Positions 1-8,358 of a stretch of DNA of 64,000 nt are shown here, piece by piece; position 1 is the first letter of the stretch; each line of letters opens with the position of its first letter. Source of the stretch: Aequitasia blattaphilus (GTDB lineage Bacteria; Bacillota; Clostridia; Lachnospirales; Lachnospiraceae). Under the pieces are notes generated by a model. The model was given only the letters and a program-made list of their open reading frames with translations. It was not told where the DNA came from and did not search any database. The stretch covers positions 186,001-250,000 of the forward strand of contig NZ_JAMXOD010000002.1 of assembly GCF_024721305.1 (NCBI RefSeq), written 5' to 3'. The position numbers and the translations under genes are program-made.

Positions 1-437
1 GAGAACTGAACACTGTTGCCCTTACCTCTTCCAATTGTCACAGAGCCTTGGTCTAATTCGCTATAGTACCATGTGTTTTCACCTTGTAATTCATTGTAAA
101 TAAGTAAAACCATGTAATCCGGATTTTTAAGGTTCCCGATTTTTAAAATCGTGTTATTAACCAGCTCCACGTATCCATATGCTTTATTCAAAAGAATTCT
201 CTCTGAATAGTTCTCCAAATAAGTTCCATTGCTGCTATCATTGTCCCGGTAATAAACCTTGTCACCGCTAATGTAAAAATCTCCCTGACACTTTGAAACC
301 ATCTCATCTGGAATAACAATATCACAAACATTACTGTTTCTGCCAACAACTAGATTTTCCTTTCCATGTTCTCCCAGATTGTATTCCGTAATAGTTCCCT
401 GTGAATCAATAATTGTTAAATTATGTGTCATTTCCAT
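1..437 (-). CDS. FHA-domain protein, C-terminus cut by the window edge
   Basis: The frame opens with ATG at 437, directly against the TAG of the preceding gene, and runs off the left edge after about 145 codons. FHA domains bind phosphothreonine peptides. The first FHA domain is visible at about residues 10-90: a 'VVGRNSNVCDIVIPD' strand-turn with the binding-loop GR and N, followed later by 'NDSSNGTYL', which matches the family SxxH/NGT signature. A second FHA domain appears to start near residue 130 ('SVTIGRGKGNSVQFS') and continues outside the window. The abutting start suggests translational coupling with the zinc-ribbon TPR protein upstream. Double-FHA proteins are often partnered with Ser/Thr kinases or type VII secretion ATPases, but none of these lies inside the window, so the partner is unknown. 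Confidence 0.85.
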   Translation of the reverse strand, partial: MEMTHNLTIIDSQGTITEYNLGEHGKENLVVGRNSNVCDIVIPDEMVSKCQGDFYISGDKVYYRDNDSSNGTYLENYSERILLNKAYGYVELVNNTILKIGNLKNPDYMVLLIYNELQGENTWYYSELDQGSVTIGRGKGNSVQF

Positions 438-2150
438 CTATTCTTGTCCTTCCGCGTAGTCACTGCGCACTCCATATCTTTCGAAAACCATATCGTATAT
501 TCGCCCATCCGGTTCAACTCGATACAAAAAACTTGTCACTATATGAGTCTCCATATCGTCAAAACCTCGGTAAATTTCTCCCTCTGTCGAGGGCGAACCT
601 GGCTCTAATTCTACATACTCCGGGATATATTCACCCTTTTCCCGCAGAATACTTAATAAATATTCCCTATTATCTCTGGGTTGTTCTTCTTCCTGATCCT
701 CACTATCTTTTCTGAGAATTTCATTCGCCTCTTCATACACTGCCATATTAATAATAACTTTATCTGTCCCATCCGTTGTAAATGTTGAAGCATCCTTGAT
801 ATTGCCTTCTTCATCAACTCGGGTAGAAACACCATTGAAATAAAGTAACGCATCACCTTCTATTTCCGAAAAATCATAGGACAATAAATAGTTCTCACTG
901 ATATTTTGAGCGCTTTTTTCTAAGCCCCAGGCTTCTAACTTCTCAATGGTTTCTAGATTTTCTTCCTCAAAGTCAACAAACCCGCTCCCAATATAATCTG
1001 CCTTTATATACTCTTCAAATCCATTCGTTGTATATTGAACAGCAAACATTTGTAAATGAGAACCTGATGCAAACGTAAAAAGGTCAACCTTTGCATCTCC
1101 ACATATATATAGGTTTCCATCCTTCTCTTGAAGAAAAATCTTACCAACCTCTGAATCTCCATAGCCCATTACGTCTTCAAACATCGCATATTTATGCAAA
1201 GGGCGCAACGCACCCTTATGCTTTTCATACATTGTCATTGTTAGGATATTTCTCTCTTGATAAAAATGAGCAGCTTCCACTTCACCCTCATTTTCATAAG
1301 GCTCTATATTAATCGCCAAAATCTCATCTATATCATCATGATCAAAATCATATGTATAAGTCGCAATAGCACCACTTTTTTCTATTTGCTGTACTCCACC
1401 ATCTTCTAGATAAGAACACTCAAATGGACCCAGGCCTATCTCCTCCCCCGATGAAAAGATTCGCTCTGTTTCCTTTGTTGCTTTTACATCACATGCAATA
1501 TTAAAGACGGGTTCTACTTTCTTTTCTGTTTTTTCTGCTTTTACTTTTTCTTCCTTGGTCTTATCTTTATCTGCGGTTTTCTCAGTAGATTCTTCTTTTT
1601 TTTCTTCATGCTTTTTTTCTTTATTGGTTTTTACTTCTTCTAAAGCTTTTTTAGCCTCTTCATTATTTTCATCTTTTTCAACCACTTGGTTTAACTTTTC
1701 TTCTGCCTTATCATATTCTTCCAGCTGATTATAGGAATTCCCGGCTGCAACTTGTAAGTTATCGCTTTCTTTATCTGGAATTTTATCTATCCCATCCTCA
1801 TATACATCAACAGCTGCTTCATAATCACCTTCTTCTTCATATAAAGTACCTAGCTGAATATATGCATCCTTCTCTTTCGGATTGATTTTAATTGCTTTTA
1901 GATATTCTGCCTTCGCTTTATCGTAATCTAAGGCTTCTAAATAACGATTGGCACTATCCAATCTCGTTTGATACTTTCTCTCTTTTTGTTGTCCAAACAG
2001 AAGAAAACAATTAATTACCAGAACGCAAAAAAGCACACAGGTAGTTACCAGTATGCCTATATTTCTTGTTGGTGTGAGCTCACGCCCACAGCCAACACAA
2101 TATTTTACTCCACTCTCATTTTGATAGTTACACTTCTTACATCTCATCAT
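438..2150 (-). CDS. Zinc-ribbon, single-span membrane protein with TPR repeats
   Basis: This 570-residue protein begins with a zinc ribbon (CxxC near residues 4-7 and 18-21), followed by a hydrophobic membrane segment at about 31-52. TPR-like helices occupy about 58-170 (alternating A/Y/L positions such as 'YLEALDYDKAKAEYLKAI'), then comes a very Lys/Glu-rich linker at about 172-215. The C-terminal 350 residues look like a folded extracytoplasmic domain that I do not recognise. The start is supported by GGAGGAATAG just before the ATG pair at 2150. The layout suggests a cytoplasmic zinc ribbon, one membrane pass and an exported TPR scaffold. It is co-directional with another zinc-ribbon membrane protein upstream and an FHA protein downstream, so the three probably work together. 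The biochemical function is unknown. Confidence 0.8.
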   Translation of the reverse strand: MMRCKKCNYQNESGVKYCVGCGRELTPTRNIGILVTTCVLFCVLVINCFLLFGQQKERKYQTRLDSANRYLEALDYDKAKAEYLKAIKINPKEKDAYIQLGTLYEEEGDYEAAVDVYEDGIDKIPDKESDNLQVAAGNSYNQLEEYDKAEEKLNQVVEKDENNEEAKKALEEVKTNKEKKHEEKKEESTEKTADKDKTKEEKVKAEKTEKKVEPVFNIACDVKATKETERIFSSGEEIGLGPFECSYLEDGGVQQIEKSGAIATYTYDFDHDDIDEILAINIEPYENEGEVEAAHFYQERNILTMTMYEKHKGALRPLHKYAMFEDVMGYGDSEVGKIFLQEKDGNLYICGDAKVDLFTFASGSHLQMFAVQYTTNGFEEYIKADYIGSGFVDFEEENLETIEKLEAWGLEKSAQNISENYLLSYDFSEIEGDALLYFNGVSTRVDEEGNIKDASTFTTDGTDKVIINMAVYEEANEILRKDSEDQEEEQPRDNREYLLSILREKGEYIPEYVELEPGSPSTEGEIYRGFDDMETHIVTSFLYRVEPDGRIYDMVFERYGVRSDYAEGQE

Positions 2151-2178
2151 CTATTCCTCCAGAACTAATCTTATGCCT

Positions 2179-2838
2179 TTATTGAATATTTGATTCTATA
2201 ATCTGAAGTCGTAAATCCTCTCCATCTTCCCTACTCAAAGTTGCTGTTCGTTTTTCCTCATTCAGCTTGATTTTAATAGCATCACCATCATTCGAAACCA
2301 TTGGAAAACATAAAATCCCTTTCGAATATCCGTATGCTTGTATGATTCCTTTTGAATGATAAACCGTGTACATTGACCCAACTTTCAAATCTAAAGTATA
2401 GGATTTTACCCATCCTGAATCAACAACCGTACCTTCTTTTATTTTACTATCTTCTGTGACCTTCTTGTCTTCTTTCTTTTCTTCCTTCTTATCTGCAACT
2501 TTACTACTAATATTGTCATACACTAACAAACCAGATGTAACCAATACTGCTACTACCAACAAACTAAGGAGAACAATTAATAAAATATTTTTATTTTTGC
2601 CACCTTTTTGAGGTGGAGCTGATGGATTTCTTCTTGGTTGTACCGGCGGAACCTGGTTTGCTGGTCTTGGCTGCACTGGCGGTACTGGATTCACCGGACG
2701 TGGCTGCACATTGACTGGCGGAACAGCCCCCTGATTTACTCTTACTGTTTCATCTCTCTTTTCACCAAACTGATACCCACAGAATGGGCAGTGTTTACTG
2801 TTATCTTCAATTCCTTTACCACAATTACTACAAAACAT
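2179..2838 (-). CDS. Zinc-ribbon membrane protein with proline-rich linker
   Basis: The protein has 219 residues. It starts with a double-CxxC zinc ribbon (Cys 3, 6, 17 and 20), followed by a proline-rich stretch with repeated 'PVQPRP'-like units at about 40-75. A transmembrane helix lies at about 84-108, then a Lys/Glu-rich spacer, then a small beta-rich C-terminal domain of about 80 residues, probably outside the membrane. An AAGGA-type ribosome site lies 9 bases before the ATG. The architecture (zinc ribbon, Pro-rich linker, one helix, small outer domain) is common in Clostridia, where such proteins are annotated only as zinc-ribbon domain proteins. It is the first gene of the short FHA/zinc-ribbon set and is preceded by a 71-base gap that may hold its promoter. 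No specific function can be assigned. Confidence 0.75.
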   Translation of the reverse strand: MFCSNCGKGIEDNSKHCPFCGYQFGEKRDETVRVNQGAVPPVNVQPRPVNPVPPVQPRPANQVPPVQPRRNPSAPPQKGGKNKNILLIVLLSLLVVAVLVTSGLLVYDNISSKVADKKEEKKEDKKVTEDSKIKEGTVVDSGWVKSYTLDLKVGSMYTVYHSKGIIQAYGYSKGILCFPMVSNDGDAIKIKLNEEKRTATLSREDGEDLRLQIIESNIQ

Positions 2839-2854
2839 AATGTCATTCCTTTCA

Positions 2855-2860
2855 AGTATA
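2855..2860 (-). promoter_or_regulatory. Possible -10 element for the zinc-ribbon/FHA set
   Basis: Read on the minus strand, TATACT lies about 17 bases before the start at 2838, in the 71-base gap after the acetyltransferase gene. No convincing -35 is seen at the expected distance. This is a weak call, based only on the -10 match and the position in the largest local gap. Confidence 0.25.
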
Positions 2861-2909
2861 TTCTTTTCTATAAAATAAAATCTCTTGATTCATTAAAGAA
2901 CCAACATAT

Positions 2910-3494
2910 TTAGCAAAGTGCCTGATTTGAAGAATTTTTATACTGCCGAAATCTTTCTAAATTTTTCATCAGTGCCTTTTTATTTGTTTTACCTACTTTT
3001 TTTGCTGGTTTTCCATCATAAATGCTCCAACTACTCAAATCACTATTAACATATGAGAATGCCCCTACTGATGTCCCCTCACCAATCTTCACATTTGGCA
3101 TAACAAGGCTATCATAACCAATTAAAGAATACTTCCCTATGTATACAGCTCCACTTCTTCCATTCTTCATTTCTCCTGGCACACACGGCGAGTGCAATGT
3201 TGAAAGGGAATAATCTGACGAATGTGTAATAATCGCACATCGATATGCGCATTCACTATGATCGTCAAATTCAACCCCTTCATCGGTTCCTCCTATATGT
3301 GTATACATAGCAATATGTACATATTTTCCCAACTTGATTTTACCAGTTAAGACACAATAATCATCAACTCTACTCTCATCTCCCAACTCTGTTTTTTCAG
3401 GACTATATATTTGGGCTAGCTTCGATATCATTACATTGTGACCTAGATATTTAAAATTCATCTTTTCTAATTCTTCTCTTGAATAATATCCCAT
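2910..3494 (-). CDS. Left-handed beta-helix acyltransferase (WbbJ/LacA-like O-acetyltransferase)
   Basis: The 194-residue protein consists mainly of imperfect hexapeptide repeats ([LIV]-G-x4), for example around 'KIKLGKYVHIAMYTHIGG' and 'GKYSLIGYDSLVMPNVKIGEG'. The N-terminus 'MGYYSREELEKM' is typical of sugar O-acetyltransferases of the WbbJ/LacA/NodL group, which transfer acetyl from acetyl-CoA to a sugar hydroxyl or amine. It is the last gene of the AT-rich part of the polysaccharide locus, downstream of the PaaK-like gene. It could O-acetylate the polymer or N-acetylate the amino sugar made by the WecE homologue. There is no strong ribosome site at the expected distance, so the start rests on the family N-terminus. 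Confidence 0.85.
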   Translation of the reverse strand: MGYYSREELEKMNFKYLGHNVMISKLAQIYSPEKTELGDESRVDDYCVLTGKIKLGKYVHIAMYTHIGGTDEGVEFDDHSECAYRCAIITHSSDYSLSTLHSPCVPGEMKNGRSGAVYIGKYSLIGYDSLVMPNVKIGEGTSVGAFSYVNSDLSSWSIYDGKPAKKVGKTNKKALMKNLERFRQYKNSSNQALC

Positions 3495-3533
3495 CGTTTG
3501 ACGCAGTATCCTACGTTCTCCTCTCTTTAAATT

Positions 3534-4865
3534 TTACAATTCAAACTCCGTATTTTGATACTTCTTATCCACATCGGAAACAACAAATCTAACTTTACCT
3601 GCTGGAGTGAACGGTATATCTTCTTTATTCACTATTTTATATTGAATTTTAATTGTACTTCCTACACGCTTTCTTAGTTCTTGTTCTAATAACGGCTTCT
3701 CTGTTTTCAAACTAAAATCATCGAATGGATAAATATTCACAATGATATTTTCTATATTGGGCTGATATATATAAGCTAATTTTATATTTTTATTATATTT
3801 AAATGCTGCATCCAACCGCCCTACCAAAACACCTTCAGGCGTGACCACAATATCTTCAATTCTTCCCCATATTTTTTTAACAATCGGGAAATTTGAACCA
3901 CACGGACAAGAAATTTCCGTTTCCCACTCTGCCAAGTCACGCGTATCATATCTAATCAAAGGCATGGCTCTATTATAAAGCCCTGTACAAACTAAGCGCC
4001 CCACGCCTTCTTTAACGCTCCTATTATTGGCATCTAAAATTTCATGAAATCCATAATCATTTTGTGCATGTAATCGTCCTTCCATACACTCACATATGGA
4101 TGCAGTTCTTTCCCAATGTGTATAATGATCTATCACTTTTCCTTTGAAAAATTCTTCTATAAATTCCCTTTGAAATGGTAATAGTGTTTCCGCACCACTG
4201 AACATCACATCAAATTGAAGGTGCAGATTTCTTTCATTCAATAACTGTGCAAATCTATACAACGAAGATGGGTACCCACGTATAAATTTAACTTTATACT
4301 TAAGTATTAAATTATAAAAATTTAATACTGTTTCTTCATTCAAATGAAAAGAAGACAAATATAAGATTTTTGAAAATCTATTATACTTCCATTCTCCCTC
4401 TGCATATCCAGAAATTGTAGCCTGTGGCTTTGTAATATTCCAATCTTTACACATGTTCCATGTTCTATTAAAAAGAGCCAAACTGGCCGTATTTACATTA
4501 TTATCTAGCAAGAATTGCATAGGTGTTCCTGTTGATCCCGAAGTTTCACACTCAACTGCTCCAAGTTTTTCAGCCTCGTCCGAAATTAACCTATCATAAT
4601 TATTTCTGACAACATCTTTATCCAATACTGGTAATCTTTCAAAATATTCAAAACTCTGCATTTGATAGGGCGAAAAATCCGCATCATGAAACCACTCTTT
4701 ATAAAAAGGAACATGTTCGTACGCATAGATACACATCTCTCTTAACCGTACTAGCAATTCCTTTTCAAAATCCTCCTTGTTACGATAAGGTGCTGCTTTC
4801 ATTGACCTATTAATTCTTAGTAGTTGTAGTGGCATGGATAAATAATCTTTAAATCGAAAGTCCAT
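3534..4865 (-). CDS. CapK/PaaK-family adenylate-forming enzyme
   Basis: The 443-residue protein carries the AMP-binding P-loop 'TSGSTGTP' at about 110 and the 'LIRYDTRD' motif at about 305, both diagnostic of the phenylacetate-CoA ligase (PaaK) superfamily. Members found in capsule clusters are called CapK; they activate a carboxylate as an acyl-adenylate, but their substrates are mostly unknown. GGAGG lies 5 bases before the ATG. There is no separate carrier protein nearby, so whether the acyl group ends on CoA, a carrier or a sugar amine cannot be told. A role in acylating the amino sugar made in this cluster is an inference from position between the acetyltransferase and a GT-C-like membrane protein. 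Confidence 0.8.
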   Translation of the reverse strand: MDFRFKDYLSMPLQLLRINRSMKAAPYRNKEDFEKELLVRLREMCIYAYEHVPFYKEWFHDADFSPYQMQSFEYFERLPVLDKDVVRNNYDRLISDEAEKLGAVECETSGSTGTPMQFLLDNNVNTASLALFNRTWNMCKDWNITKPQATISGYAEGEWKYNRFSKILYLSSFHLNEETVLNFYNLILKYKVKFIRGYPSSLYRFAQLLNERNLHLQFDVMFSGAETLLPFQREFIEEFFKGKVIDHYTHWERTASICECMEGRLHAQNDYGFHEILDANNRSVKEGVGRLVCTGLYNRAMPLIRYDTRDLAEWETEISCPCGSNFPIVKKIWGRIEDIVVTPEGVLVGRLDAAFKYNKNIKLAYIYQPNIENIIVNIYPFDDFSLKTEKPLLEQELRKRVGSTIKIQYKIVNKEDIPFTPAGKVRFVVSDVDKKYQNTEFEL

Positions 4866-4877
4866 TTCAGCCTCCTT

Positions 4878-6638
4878 CTATTTTCCTTTATTCTCTGCTC
4901 TAAGCAACAAAATTCTTCCATCATTTATAGTCTTATCAACTACCCACTCTTTATCTGGATAATAATTCCATAAATATTCTTCTAGAAATTGTATATCTTG
5001 AAAGGCAGTGATAGCAATATAAACATTTTCGTGCTCAAATAGTGCATTATTGGTTGAGCTAAAACCATATTTCTTATACTTCTCTTGCAACAACGGACTT
5101 CTTGTAAGCCACCCACCAAGAGAAGTGAAACTCAATAACTCATCTTCATTTTCAACATATAATTTGTCACTTGCATCAGCAAAAGAGTACACATAATAGT
5201 AATAGAAATTTTCTTTATTTTCCCTTGAATACTTTATCATGTATGTGTAATCATTTGAGGCTTCAACAATATATTCATATTGCTCACGATCTGCCATTTC
5301 ATTTCTATAAATACAAAAAGAAGCCAATCCAATAACTCCCAAGTAGATACAACTTTGCACTATATAACTACTTCCATATTTGCGTTTTGTATTTACCTTT
5401 ATATCTAAAATGTACAATAATGAAAACAAAACTAAAGGACACCATAAAGTTTCTGCTATTCTTTGCGGAAATCTCATAATAAAAATAAAGTATAAACTCC
5501 CAAATATAACCATCGATGTTGCTGCTCCTAAATGCAAAAATTGTGTCCACCTTCTCTTATATGCAAAAAGTATTATAAACAATATTGCAATTATAACTAA
5601 AAAGAATGGTTGCCATTTAAATGTAGAAAACTTTTGATAACTGCTAATCACGCCAAAAACTGCTCTTTTGAGTTCTCCCTTTAGATTTCTATCAAAATCT
5701 TCTTTTTGATAATCAACCACCTTTTTCATCTTCTCTATTGAGATATCATCTCCCAATGCTAAAGAATAGTTCTTAATTGTCTGCCATTGTATATAATCTA
5801 AATTTATTTCATCAAAGAACTCCTTATTCTCATAATAGTCCGGCATCTTATAATAATCATTAATTTGTGATCGTAATATGTTAAATTCTCGATATGTCTT
5901 ATACTCCTCTTCCTGATAATTAGACTTATCCACCAACCTTATCGAAATCAATGAAGCGCTTACAACAACCAAAATCGTCAAATTAACAAACCATGTGCGT
6001 TTGTTTTTTATATTAGGTTTGTTTTTTATAAAAATGATAATAACAAAAAGAGGAATCATCATATAAAAAACTAATGTCCTATACATAAATCCGAACAGTA
6101 TACAATAGTATATTGCTAAGAGAGAAAAAAGGTTATCTTTTACTTTTTTTGTCCAGTCTGTTGTTGCATATAGAATAATTGCTGTAGACGATAAAACACC
6201 TGAGGTAGTTGTAAATTGAGGAAAAATAATCATGCGTTTAAAAAATAATAAATATACCAACAAATAAAAAAAGATCACATATGTATACTCTTTTATATTG
6301 CCACACTTTTTTATTGCCTTATAAAGTACTATACTTACACAGATAATAACATTTCCAATTATACTGATTAAATACCAAGGAACAGTAGGTAGTCCTTTAT
6401 ATAAAGTACTTAATATTACACCTAATGGATATTGCAAAAAAATCACATGTGGATCCGGCGTCCCCGTCATTGCTCCCGACACAATATCTCGCATACGTGT
6501 ATCGTCAACAGTAGCATAATATGGTTCTCTAAGCCTCAGAAAAATAATACTTATAATTAGATTAAAGACTACTACACCTAAAAAAAGTGCCACTTTTTTA
6601 TATGATATGTTTTGTGTTTTCATACTATTTGTTTTCAT
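4878..6638 (-). CDS. Multi-pass membrane protein, possible GT-C glycosyltransferase (copy 1)
   Basis: The protein has about 586 residues, with roughly 10-12 hydrophobic segments and a soluble C-terminal tail. An acidic pair ('YATVDDTRM') follows the first membrane helix, where GT-C transferases such as ArnT carry their catalytic acid. It is clearly paralogous to the protein at 11648-13417: both share, in order, 'DD', 'SGA.....P.PH..F', 'LYK..P...WY', 'PQFT.TS' and a loop with 'RS...DY' and 'EKM.KV'. I start it at ATG 6638, which has GGTGGG upstream; a GTG at 6653 is also in frame but lacks a ribosome site. If it is a GT-C enzyme it would use undecaprenyl-phosphate sugars on the outer membrane face. 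That role is inferred, not proven by motif. It is very AT-rich. Confidence 0.65.
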   Translation of the reverse strand: MKTNSMKTQNISYKKVALFLGVVVFNLIISIIFLRLREPYYATVDDTRMRDIVSGAMTGTPDPHVIFLQYPLGVILSTLYKGLPTVPWYLISIIGNVIICVSIVLYKAIKKCGNIKEYTYVIFFYLLVYLLFFKRMIIFPQFTTTSGVLSSTAIILYATTDWTKKVKDNLFSLLAIYYCILFGFMYRTLVFYMMIPLFVIIIFIKNKPNIKNKRTWFVNLTILVVVSASLISIRLVDKSNYQEEEYKTYREFNILRSQINDYYKMPDYYENKEFFDEINLDYIQWQTIKNYSLALGDDISIEKMKKVVDYQKEDFDRNLKGELKRAVFGVISSYQKFSTFKWQPFFLVIIAILFIILFAYKRRWTQFLHLGAATSMVIFGSLYFIFIMRFPQRIAETLWCPLVLFSLLYILDIKVNTKRKYGSSYIVQSCIYLGVIGLASFCIYRNEMADREQYEYIVEASNDYTYMIKYSRENKENFYYYYVYSFADASDKLYVENEDELLSFTSLGGWLTRSPLLQEKYKKYGFSSTNNALFEHENVYIAITAFQDIQFLEEYLWNYYPDKEWVVDKTINDGRILLLRAENKGK

Positions 6639-6657
6639 TATCCCACCACTCACATTT

Positions 6658-6990
6658 TTATATAAAATATATTATCATTCCTAAAATAATGATAATATTA
6701 CCAACTATCTTACCTTGTATTTTTTCCTTAAGGAAAATCAAAGAAAAAAAGAGCGAAAAAACATAAGTTGCAGCAGCAAACACTGGTGCAAATTTATATG
6801 GAACACCTCTATATGCATAAACATTCACCAATAAAGATGTCATAAGCAGTATATATCCTACAATCACTCTAGGATTCAAATACTCATTTACAATATTCTT
6901 GTGACTTGAATTTGCACTTTTTTTTAAAAGCACCTGAGAAATCGCAGCCAAAAAAGAACCACCAAACATTATCAAAAAATATATATTCAT
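6658..6990 (-). CDS. SMR/EamA-type small transporter subunit (ArnE/ArnF-like), partner 1
   Basis: The protein has 110 residues with four predicted membrane helices and the late 'FLKEKI' acidic motif common to small multidrug resistance/EamA half transporters. It overlaps the next SMR-like gene by 4 bases (ATGA), so the two are translationally coupled and probably form a heterodimer. In Gram-negative bacteria the same arrangement, ArnE plus ArnF, is thought to flip undecaprenyl-phosphate-aminoarabinose. The neighbours (an ArnC-like glycosyltransferase, a sugar aminotransferase and GT-C-like membrane proteins) make lipid-linked sugar flipping the best guess. Drug efflux is the alternative but is less likely in this context. 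Confidence 0.75.
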   Translation of the reverse strand: MNIYFLIMFGGSFLAAISQVLLKKSANSSHKNIVNEYLNPRVIVGYILLMTSLLVNVYAYRGVPYKFAPVFAAATYVFSLFFSLIFLKEKIQGKIVGNIIIILGMIIYFI

Positions 6991-7352
6991 TTTTTCACAT
7001 CCTTATTCCTAATAATAATTATTATACCTAAAATTATACATAACAACCCTAAAAAGTTATTCCATTGATATTTTTCCTTAAAAAAAACAATTGCAAAAAA
7101 AACTCCCCAGATCAAATAAAGAGTCTTAATCGCATTTGCCACATTCAGTTCATAAATCTTTAGTATCTGTTGCCACAATAATGCATAAATCACCAACACT
7201 AAAATTCCACCTGCCATACTGCACAAGCATTCAAAGGAGAACAACCCATATTCAGCCATAAAATTAGAAGCGATCTTAAAAAAAACATTGCTAAATGCGA
7301 ATAAAAATATAGCAATTTGTAATAAGATAAATCCAAGTGTCTTATTTTTCAA
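6987..7352 (-). CDS. SMR/EamA-type small transporter subunit (ArnE/ArnF-like), partner 2
   Basis: The protein has 121 residues, four membrane helices and 'FFKEKY' near the third-fourth helix, the same layout as its downstream partner but with little sequence identity. Paired, dissimilar SMR proteins are typical of heterodimers such as ArnE/ArnF. Its start overlaps the 3' end of the CapA-like gene by 11 bases, and its end overlaps the next subunit by 4 bases, which places it firmly in the polysaccharide operon. The expected job is moving a polyprenyl-phosphate-linked monosaccharide across the membrane; this rests on context. Confidence 0.75.
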   Translation of the reverse strand: MKNKTLGFILLQIAIFLFAFSNVFFKIASNFMAEYGLFSFECLCSMAGGILVLVIYALLWQQILKIYELNVANAIKTLYLIWGVFFAIVFFKEKYQWNNFLGLLCIILGIIIIIRNKDVKK

Positions 7353-8358
7353 TGTCTTTCCCCTTTCTACGTGATTTTAAAAACATTCTCATTTCATTCA
7401 CAAAAAAATGTACATCTACTACTTTTCCTTCTACAAATGTATTGCTCACGATTAATGATTTCATTTTTCGATAGTACATAATGAATTTAGAAATCCTATA
7501 ATGTGATTCAATATTTCTTTTTATCTTTTTGGTTCTCAGTTTCTTTTTTGTATAATCACATTTGTATACATCCACATTAGATAATTTATGATTATTCATA
7601 CCAACAACAATTGATTTCTTATTCCAAGATAATTGCTTCTTTCTATATGCAATTCCAATATCATCCTGTGTTTTTCTAAATGCTCTTACAGAGAAATCCG
7701 AAAAATATAAATTCCCCAAACTATAAAATATATACCGTTTCTTATATATTTCATATGGTTGTGTACAATGTGGATGATGCCCAATCACTATATCCACTCC
7801 ATGATCTATCAACCATCTTCCAATATTTCTCTGCTCTTGGGTTTCTTTTGGCGACTCTTCAACTCCCCAATGCATATTAACAATAATTTTGTCAACGGCT
7901 ATCAGAGAACATTTTTTCAAGTCGCTTAAAACCCTCTCTTTTTCAAAAAAAGAAACACTATTAATGTCACTTTGATATTTCCCTAATGTACAATACCCAA
8001 GAAAAGCATATTTTTGACCATCAATCATTTCAATATGAGGGTTATTAAAGCTATTCTCAATTGTACCTGCTCCAAAAAAGGCTATATTGTTTTCAGTTAA
8101 ATATTTTATTGTACTATTAAATCCCTCATCTCCTGCATCCATTAAATGATTATTTGCCAGTGAAACAATAATCTTTTGGGCAGGTATGAGTTTTTTCCAA
8201 TCATATAGACTCACAAGAGGAACTTTTCCCAATACACAACTTTCATCAGAGTATGCAAATTCCATATTGAACATAAAATAATCTGCCTTGAAAGCACTTA
8301 AATCTACATCTTCGTTAAAAAATGCATCTCCTCCCATTAAAAGTTTGTACTTATCCAT
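7342..8358 (-). CDS. CapA-family (PGA_cap) metallophosphatase-like protein
   Basis: The 338-residue protein shows the CapA fold signatures 'MGGDAFF' at the start, 'ANNHLMDAGDEGF' near 85, 'GAGT', 'HWGVEE' near 165, 'IGHHPH' near 195 and 'SLGNLYF'. CapA is the calcineurin-like accessory protein of poly-gamma-glutamate synthesis in Bacillus, and homologues are common in polysaccharide loci. Here there is no signal peptide, whereas classical CapA is membrane-anchored, so this one would be cytoplasmic. I start at ATG 8358, where AGGAG lies 6 bases upstream; an ATG at 8364 is too close to the same site. It overlaps both neighbours by a few bases. With the adjacent ATP-grasp gene it suggests amide-bond chemistry on the glycan. 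Confidence 0.8.
   Translation of the reverse strand: MDKYKLLMGGDAFFNEDVDLSAFKADYFMFNMEFAYSDESCVLGKVPLVSLYDWKKLIPAQKIIVSLANNHLMDAGDEGFNSTIKYLTENNIAFFGAGTIENSFNNPHIEMIDGQKYAFLGYCTLGKYQSDINSVSFFEKERVLSDLKKCSLIAVDKIIVNMHWGVEESPKETQEQRNIGRWLIDHGVDIVIGHHPHCTQPYEIYKKRYIFYSLGNLYFSDFSVRAFRKTQDDIGIAYRKKQLSWNKKSIVVGMNNHKLSNVDVYKCDYTKKKLRTKKIKRNIESHYRISKFIMYYRKMKSLIVSNTFVEGKVVDVHFFVNEMRMFLKSRRKGKDIEK

Noticed and set aside
4878-6638. O-antigen polymerase (Wzy) as the identity of the first GT-C-like protein
   Set aside because: It lacks the Wzy_C-type GxGxxxF and HN motifs seen in the protein at 24401-25813, and carries a DD after helix 1 instead.
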